Below, one piece after another: positions 59,601 through 64,000 of a stretch of 64,000 bases of DNA. The stretch covers positions 1 through 64,000 of the forward strand of contig CAJVXY010000004.1 in NCBI GenBank assembly GCA_913009895.1. Direction: 5' to 3'. Position numbers and translations under genes: made by a program. This DNA is from an uncultured Acidiferrobacteraceae bacterium (GTDB lineage Bacteria; Pseudomonadota; Gammaproteobacteria; Acidiferrobacterales; SZUA-150). Positions within the stretch are counted from its first letter, which is position 1, and each line of letters begins with the position of its first letter. The notes beneath the pieces are model-generated. The model searched no databases, was not told where the DNA came from, and saw nothing but the letters and a program-made list of their open reading frames with translations.

Positions 59601-59807
59601 CGGGCTGCGACCAGGCCATTCGGTATAAATTATTACCTGGACATCAGATAAATCCGGAATGGCATCCAGTGATATGTTTGTCAAAGAACGATAGCCCCAG
59701 AATGCCGCAGCCAGAATGATCAGCAGGGTCAATGTCGGGTTAAGTGCGCAGTAACGTATCAGGCGCTCAATCGGGCCGTGCTCTTGATTGTCATTGATAT
59801 TTACCAT
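56616..59807 (-). CDS. cusA: CusA-type heavy-metal RND efflux pump
   Basis: A 1063-residue RND transporter. AIGAMVDASIVIIENIHKR is the HME-4 signature of Cu(I)/Ag(I) CusA pumps, and WWMPIQTRTEMLATGIRSALGIKVFG matches CusA over CzcA. It expels metal from periplasm and cytosol through CusB and CusC using proton motive force. It overlaps cusB by 7 bp. It is convergent with the MerR-family gene, 21 bp away. Confidence 0.93.
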   Translation of the reverse strand: MVNINDNQEHGPIERLIRYCALNPTLTLLIILAAAFWGYRSLTNISLDAIPDLSDVQVIIYTEWPGRSPDLVEDQITYPLTTTLLAAPNVEFVRGQSFMGLSFVYVIFKDGTDIYWARSRVLEYLNSAVAKLPDGVRPTLGPDATGVGWVFQYALVDKTGNTSLAELRSLQDFTLRYWLESVEGVAEVASVGGFVKEYQVNIDPNKLAASGIPLQKVAQAIRRSNNDVGGRVLEISGHEHFIRGRGYIKSLKDIETISLGVSKRGTPITVRDVAKVSLGPAMRRGIAELNGEGETVGGIVIMRYGEDALAVIERVKKRIKEASDGLPKGVEVITTYDRSVLIENAIDTLKATLTEEMIVVSLVIMIFLLHFRSALIAILTIPIAILLSFIPMAGQHLTANIMSLGGIAVAIGAMVDASIVIIENIHKRLEAANLDGGGAGDSETYNKNRRDVIILAMQEVGPSIFFSLLIITVSFMPVFALEGTEGRLFKPLAFTKTYSMGFSALLAITFTPALAVLLIRGKIRGDKSPLNQWLVKVYTPVVHFAVQFRYWVIGAAGLSMVLTIPVFLKLGNEFMPPLNEGSILYMPTALPGMSITEAGKILQSMDRQLKKFPEVETVFGKIGRSTSPTDPAPLSMVETVITLKPKDQWREGLEWDDLIAEMDEQLSYPGMPNIWWMPIQTRTEMLATGIRSALGIKVFGTDLATIEATAVDIEKALLADERTKGNTRSAFAERLTGGYFLDFNINREKIARYGLTIADVEDALLAAVGGLKVSETIEGRERYAITLRYAREYRDNPQALKRVLVSTSSGAQIPISQLAEIKFLTGPPMLRNEDGQLVAFVFVDVKDIGIADYVNLAREVVKDKVNIPAGYRIAWAGQFKYFERAKAKFKILVPLTLFIVFFMLFVNRKSITEALIILVAIPFSLVGAIWLLFILDYNLSIAVWVGMIALAGLDAEMGILMMLYLGMSYQQKQEAGGLHTQYDLSQVIVNGAGQRIRPMLMTGMALLLGLIPILWSSGAGADVMKRIAAPMIGGITTALLMVLVVFPAIFAIWKEKKLKLDLR

Positions 59808-61804
59808 TGATCAATCCCCGCTTTCAGTTTGCTCTCTGCGGCAATCAGGAAATTACCCGAGGTCACCACTTTGTCACCGGGTTGCAGACCTTCAAGTACT
59901 TCAATGTCATCGGCATTACGGACACCAGTTTTAATTTTGCGCGGTTGCAGCCAACCATCGCCCATATCAAGAAATACCACCCGGCTGTCTCCGGCATACA
60001 ACACGGCACTTTCAGGAACCACCAGGCGTTTGCCGAGATCTACTTTCAGGTGCAAGTGGGTATACATGTCAGGCTTTAGAGCGCCATCGCGGTTGTCCAA
60101 CTCAACACGTACTTTGGCTGTACGGGTATCACCCTGCAGGTAGGGATAAATATATTTAACTTTGCCCGACAAACTTTTCCCTGGCTGGTCGGGCAAAACA
60201 ATTTTTGCTTCCATGCCCACCTTGACCAACGGAATTTCATATTCATAAATCTCACCCTCGACCCAGACGGATGACAGGTCAGCGATACGTAAAAGTTTTT
60301 GTCCGGCCTTGACGGCACTACCAGCAACAATGGTTTTTTCAACAACCGTGCCGTTGGTTGGAGAAATAATAGGTAAATATTCAATCGCCGTGCCCCGTTT
60401 TTCCAACTGGCGAATTTGTGCTGGCGTGATATCCCACAAGGATAATCGCTGGCGAGACGCCCTTAACAACGAATCATTTTTGTCTTTTCGCCGCCGCAGT
60501 GTCTCAAGATACTCCTGCTGTGCCGACAATAGTTCAGGACTGTAAACAGTAAACAGGGGCTGACCTTTTTTCACTGGTGCGCCGACAAAACCCGCATGCA
60601 GCTTACCGATCCAGCCGTCAAACTTGAGGGTAATGTCGGTCATGTGGCTTTCGTCAAAGTTTACCCGACCCGCTGCACGAATGACCTGGATCAATTGTTT
60701 CTCTTGCGCAATACCGGTAGTCACACCAATCAACTGGCGGCGGCGGGCATCCATACTGATACCACCAGACTTTTGTTCCTTTTTCGTAACTGGCACCAGG
60801 TCCATGCCACAAATTGGACACGTGCCCGGTGTGGCAGATTTTACCGAGGGATGCATGGAACAGGTATAGTGAGAGACGCCTGCAGGTGTGGCGCTTGCCA
60901 CCGTTAGCCCCGGTTCACCTGTTACCATGCCAAATATTAAATCACCGTGACCCAATGTTTCGGTTTCCACATCAACGGCCAACGGCCATTCACCGGCCAT
61001 GGGAATCAAAAGTTCGCCGTTATAACTACCCGCACCAATTTCGGTAATTGTTGCCGGAATATTCATGGCTTCCATGCTGCCCATGGCAGGCATTTGCGCG
61101 ACAATGCGAATTGTTGCACCTGTGACCGGCTGACCAGTTTTATCTTGAACTACAATAGTTAGTTTATTCTTACCCACTGTGGGTGTAGTCGGTTCTAACT
61201 GAACCTTGATTCGGTATTTTCCGGAAACCTGGAACTGTCCCGAGGCGTTTATTTTATCACTCAAGTCAGGGATTGAACCGGAACTACTTTTATTGTTGGA
61301 TTCTGCTCGCGGAATGTTGCTATCAGTCGCCGAGCTAAGACGTACCCCGGCACGACTGGTGGTCATTTCAAATTCGAGCCGGGCATTACCTGTCTTGCCG
61401 GAATTAATCTCCAGCGATAACGGCCACGCGCCTTTCATGGGTAATTCAAAATCACCGGTATAATCACCACCACCAGCATGGTTCATCACTGCCGGTATCG
61501 GCATAGCGGCCATGGAGCCCATGGCCGGCATTTCAGCTACGGCCTTTATTTTGGCATCCGTCACCGGCTGGTTGTCCTTGTCCCGCAATTTTATGGTCAA
61601 ACTATTATCGCCAACCTTTGGTCGGGCCGGGTTGAGCACAATAACCACCTTAAATGGTCCGGCATAATCGGCAGTACTTTCATCAAAGTCTCCACCATTA
61701 CCCGATGAGCTGGAGAATATCCAAACCGCGATAATGACCAGCAGAACGATAAATAACGCTACTGAAAAAATAATGACACGATTTTCTGTTATGAATGACT
61801 TCAT
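59801..61804 (-). CDS. cusB: CusB-type periplasmic adaptor with duplicated N-terminal YtkA-like domains
   Basis: A 667-residue membrane-fusion protein. Two homologous Ig-like FixH/YtkA-type domains come first (about residues 48-155 and 195-305), each with a Met-rich EMPAMGSM or QMPAMGSM loop. A heavy-metal-binding YHS-like domain follows, CSMHP...CPICGMDL (about 325-350), and then the usual adaptor hairpin and barrel. Typical CusB is about 400 residues, so the Met-rich N-terminal addition is likely an extra copper-capture module. It overlaps cusC by 4 bp. Confidence 0.9.
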   Translation of the reverse strand: MKSFITENRVIIFSVALFIVLLVIIAVWIFSSSSGNGGDFDESTADYAGPFKVVIVLNPARPKVGDNSLTIKLRDKDNQPVTDAKIKAVAEMPAMGSMAAMPIPAVMNHAGGGDYTGDFELPMKGAWPLSLEINSGKTGNARLEFEMTTSRAGVRLSSATDSNIPRAESNNKSSSGSIPDLSDKINASGQFQVSGKYRIKVQLEPTTPTVGKNKLTIVVQDKTGQPVTGATIRIVAQMPAMGSMEAMNIPATITEIGAGSYNGELLIPMAGEWPLAVDVETETLGHGDLIFGMVTGEPGLTVASATPAGVSHYTCSMHPSVKSATPGTCPICGMDLVPVTKKEQKSGGISMDARRRQLIGVTTGIAQEKQLIQVIRAAGRVNFDESHMTDITLKFDGWIGKLHAGFVGAPVKKGQPLFTVYSPELLSAQQEYLETLRRRKDKNDSLLRASRQRLSLWDITPAQIRQLEKRGTAIEYLPIISPTNGTVVEKTIVAGSAVKAGQKLLRIADLSSVWVEGEIYEYEIPLVKVGMEAKIVLPDQPGKSLSGKVKYIYPYLQGDTRTAKVRVELDNRDGALKPDMYTHLHLKVDLGKRLVVPESAVLYAGDSRVVFLDMGDGWLQPRKIKTGVRNADDIEVLEGLQPGDKVVTSGNFLIAAESKLKAGIDQW

Positions 61805-63156
61805 TGTGTTTCACCTTGGGTGTTGTCTCGCAAATTACGGCTAACAGGAATATCAAGATTCAGTAAACCGGGGTCGCCCACATGTCTTGCCAATAAGGCC
61901 AGGCGACTATGATAGTCTGCCAGTGCCTGGGCCTGGTTTAATTGCGTCTGTATCAAGTTTTTCTCGACACTGACCAGATCGAGAAAATTGCCTTTACCTG
62001 ATTGATAATCAGACTTGGCGGCATGGAGATTTTCCTCTGCCAGGGGCAGAAGTTTTTTGCGATAAAGTTTCAACACATGGCGGCTTTCCTGGGCACCGTT
62101 ATAAGCCCGTTGAACTGCGCCAACGATCTCTGCCTGTTTTTCTATAAGCTGCCATTTTAGTTGCTGATTACGCGCACGTTTTTCATCTACCCTGGCGCTG
62201 CGTTTACTAAATGCCAACGGGATGTTGATACCGAGACCAACGGTGTAGCGCTTTTCTTCCTGGGCCCAGAGGCTGTTGTAACCGGCATTGATCCGGAAAT
62301 CCGGATAATATTCACGCTCGGCCAGTTTTACCTGGGCTTCACTGGCTTTTTCCGTCGTCAGCAGTGCTTTTAATTCTGGATGTTTGGCCAACGCCATTTG
62401 GCGCAAGTCATTTACGGCTGGTATTGTGACCGCTTCTGGCATTTTTCCAGGCAGCGGAATTTGACTGTCCGGCGAGCGGTTCAAAAGCGTATTTAGATTT
62501 GCCTGAATATTTCGTTTTTTACGCAACAGTACGATGGCCGCATGTTCGAGCATCGCCTGTTCCATTTCAGCGCGCAGGGCATCCTGTTTGCTGGCACGAC
62601 CGGTACCGTATTTAAGTTCAGCGATTACGCGAAATTCCTGCCACAAATCCTGGTTGACCCGATTTATGCGCAAGGCCTCATGAATGTAATACCAGTCCGC
62701 AAAACTTCGGACTGATATTTCAATTAACCGCAATCGTACTACTTCTATATTTTCCTGTTTTGCCTGGGCCTGGAAACGGGCACTGTCTTCTTTCAGGCCC
62801 AGCTTGCCTGGCCAGGGTAACTTTTGTGATAGCTGTATATTTTGTCCCAGGTCCTGGTCGTCGAGTCCGAGTGTTTGCGGGGCAAAAGCATAGGACAACA
62901 TGGGGTCGTCCCATGATGAGACCTGGTCGATTCGATTTTTTGCCACCTGCCACGCTTGCTGCATAGCCGCTAACGACGGGTTACGTTCGAGTACCATCTG
63001 AATCAGCTGCTTCAACTCAAGCCGATCGTTTGTTAAAAATAATTTATCCTGGTTGGCCGCCATAACCGGAGTTATAGTTGTCACGAATATCAGCAGCAAA
63101 CTGGTTAAAAACAGTTTTTTGTAATACAGATTACGATTAAAATTTTTATGAAACAC
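61801..63156 (-). CDS. cusC: CusC-type outer-membrane factor (TolC family)
   Basis: A 451-residue TolC-family protein. The start is GTG 63156, with AAGAGG before it; a TTG at 63216 adds 20 odd residues. The helical repeats (KNRIDQVSSWDDPMLSYAF and LAEREYYPDFRINAGYN) are typical. It forms the outer-membrane exit channel of the CusCBA pump. Confidence 0.9.
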   Translation of the reverse strand: MFHKNFNRNLYYKKLFLTSLLLIFVTTITPVMAANQDKLFLTNDRLELKQLIQMVLERNPSLAAMQQAWQVAKNRIDQVSSWDDPMLSYAFAPQTLGLDDQDLGQNIQLSQKLPWPGKLGLKEDSARFQAQAKQENIEVVRLRLIEISVRSFADWYYIHEALRINRVNQDLWQEFRVIAELKYGTGRASKQDALRAEMEQAMLEHAAIVLLRKKRNIQANLNTLLNRSPDSQIPLPGKMPEAVTIPAVNDLRQMALAKHPELKALLTTEKASEAQVKLAEREYYPDFRINAGYNSLWAQEEKRYTVGLGINIPLAFSKRSARVDEKRARNQQLKWQLIEKQAEIVGAVQRAYNGAQESRHVLKLYRKKLLPLAEENLHAAKSDYQSGKGNFLDLVSVEKNLIQTQLNQAQALADYHSRLALLARHVGDPGLLNLDIPVSRNLRDNTQGETQ

Positions 63157-63246
63157 GGTGCACCTCTTAAACAACACATACAAAAATCCATGCCGGGCGA
63201 ATTCAAGCGAAATCAATCGCCAGCATCATGTGAAAAAAATGAGGTA

Positions 63247-63696
63247 TTAAACGCGGAAGCGCTGGGTAACTAGGTAGGTATGGGTGCCGGTTAAAGGGTT
63301 AACACTAAATAGATTTGGAATAACTGAAGACTCAGGACTTATTCGTAACGGTAAAATTATTTTACCAGTGATAATCGCCGGTGGTGGTTGCGGTGCATCC
63401 AGCAATAAAACCTGCTTGTGATTAAATGAGTCAGCCCTGGCGACATCCTGGAAACCGACATCAACCGTGGTGCTGACTTCACAACAACCAGTCAACATGC
63501 CCTCAGCAGAAGCATCACAGCCACCGCCCATGGAACAACCCTTGTCCATGTCCTTATCGCAACAACAAGTGGATTGCAGGCCACTGTCTGTTAAATCACA
63601 GGCGTACAAATTTTGCGCCTGTGTTAGCAGGCTACCAAAAAGGATAATCAACCAGAGGCTTTTGCGCAGGCTGTGTTTTCGAAAATAATTGAGCAT
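63247..63696 (-). CDS. Exported Cys-rich small protein at the head of the Cus operon
   Basis: A 149-residue protein from ATG 63696, with a signal peptide and Cys-rich mature part (STCCCDKDMDKGCSMGGGCD, then TGCCEVSTT). Pairs of Cys suggest soft-metal binding. The C-terminal half is low in Cys. It is 90 bp upstream of cusC, on the same strand, as in other Cus/Czc operons with CzcI/CopI-like leaders. Sequence similarity to the protein at 44528 is mainly composition. Confidence 0.6.
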   Translation of the reverse strand: MLNYFRKHSLRKSLWLIILFGSLLTQAQNLYACDLTDSGLQSTCCCDKDMDKGCSMGGGCDASAEGMLTGCCEVSTTVDVGFQDVARADSFNHKQVLLLDAPQPPPAIITGKIILPLRISPESSVIPNLFSVNPLTGTHTYLVTQRFRV

Positions 63697-63904
63697 ATAG
63701 GTATTGGTTATTTGTACTTTGTCATTCCCTGATTTTGTAAAATCTTGCTTTGGCAGCGGATTGTACACTGTAATATAAAGAATAAGAGCGTTTTCTATTG
63801 GTTAAGTTCCGCGCTAGCCAAATTATTTAACGCCAGATTATTTAATAATTATATGGCCATATATCTTATATATCCCTATATATAGGTCATAACATGCTTG
63901 TTTG
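63697..63904. other. Promoter region of the Cus operon
   Basis: About 200 bp, AT-rich, with the 14-bp palindrome TATATGGCCATATA at 63850-63863 and a second AT repeat after it. No MerR-type spacer was recognised. The palindrome could be an operator; this is weak. Confidence 0.4.
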
Positions 63905-64000
63905 CTAGTCGCTCTTCAGGTTCTGCCACGCTTCATGAATGATTTTCCAGGCAGATTGCAACACTACGCCGGCAATAATCAACCCTATGACAATATCGGG
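63905..64000 (-). CDS. Cation diffusion facilitator, C-terminal membrane part
   Basis: The visible 31 residues are PDIVIGLIIAGVVLQSAWKI then IHEAWQNLKSD, which is the last membrane helix of CDF-family zinc/cobalt/iron exporters. The rest lies beyond base 64000. It flanks the Cus operon on the same strand, so the metal region probably continues. Confidence 0.75.
   Translation of the reverse strand, partial: PDIVIGLIIAGVVLQSAWKIIHEAWQNLKSD

Overview
The window reads as a chromosome segment of a free-living gammaproteobacterium of moderate GC, of the sulfur- or ammonia-oxidiser/autotroph-like type rather than an enteric. Supporting signs are Slt-type transglycosylase, a two-subunit glycine dehydrogenase (GcvPA/GcvPB) instead of one long GcvP, Tpx, a TIGR04211-like SH3 protein, SrkA, an NDUFA9-like atypical SDR and FNR-type boxes. 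No rRNA, tRNA or CRISPR was seen. The species cannot be named from the sequence alone.

Layout. 0-6.7 kb: housekeeping (start of cca, lipoprotein metallopeptidase, SDR, Slt, aldehyde dehydrogenase, methyltransferase). 6.7-9.0 kb: a small copper locus (Met/His-rich secreted protein, 40-residue membrane protein, CueO-like multicopper oxidase). 9.0-16 kb: envelope genes (beta-barrel, Lgt, ArnT/PMT-like glycosyltransferase, ICMT-like protein, DgkA) and a membrane-anchored Ser/Thr kinase with a WD40 sensor. 16-22.5 kb: a glycine-cleavage operon lipA-gcvT-gcvH-gcvPA-tpx-gcvPB read leftwards from a sigma70-like promoter and a tandem glycine riboswitch. 22.5-27.3 kb: ferric-iron ABC transporter (permease and binding protein, no ATPase), a beta-barrel and a PhnD-like binding protein around a Fur-like box. 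27.4-33.4 kb: redox/stress genes (glutaredoxin-like, SH3, SrkA, glutathione reductase, gamma-carbonic anhydrase, phosphoethanolamine transferase).

34-64 kb is an almost continuous heavy-metal region. The leftward mercury operon merT-merP-merB-merA continues into tlpA-like, CC-motif membrane protein, a 49-residue MerD/MerR-type helix-turn-helix ORF, a MerA-like flavoprotein and a glutamate/leucine dehydrogenase. Its merR lies about 2.8 kb away, separated by a decayed IS110-family transposase and a beta-barrel gene. Then come a CopA/CopB copper pair, a cytochrome c, an NHL beta-propeller protein, an FNR-box divergent pair of heavy-metal-associated (HMA)-type genes, and an eight-gene rightward cluster (beta-barrel, two exported HMA proteins, MerT-like membrane protein, second beta-barrel, thioredoxin, double CcdA-like protein, MerR-family regulator). 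A leftward CusCBA efflux operon and the end of a CDF transporter close the window.

The most novel-looking part is the 48.9-56.6 kb section. The NHL gene and the eight-gene cluster each carry two tandem MerR-family-type promoters with near-identical sequences, so they probably form one regulon under the regulator encoded at the cluster's end. The gene content suggests a periplasmic metal-capture and thiol-redox pathway related to, but distinct from, MerTP.
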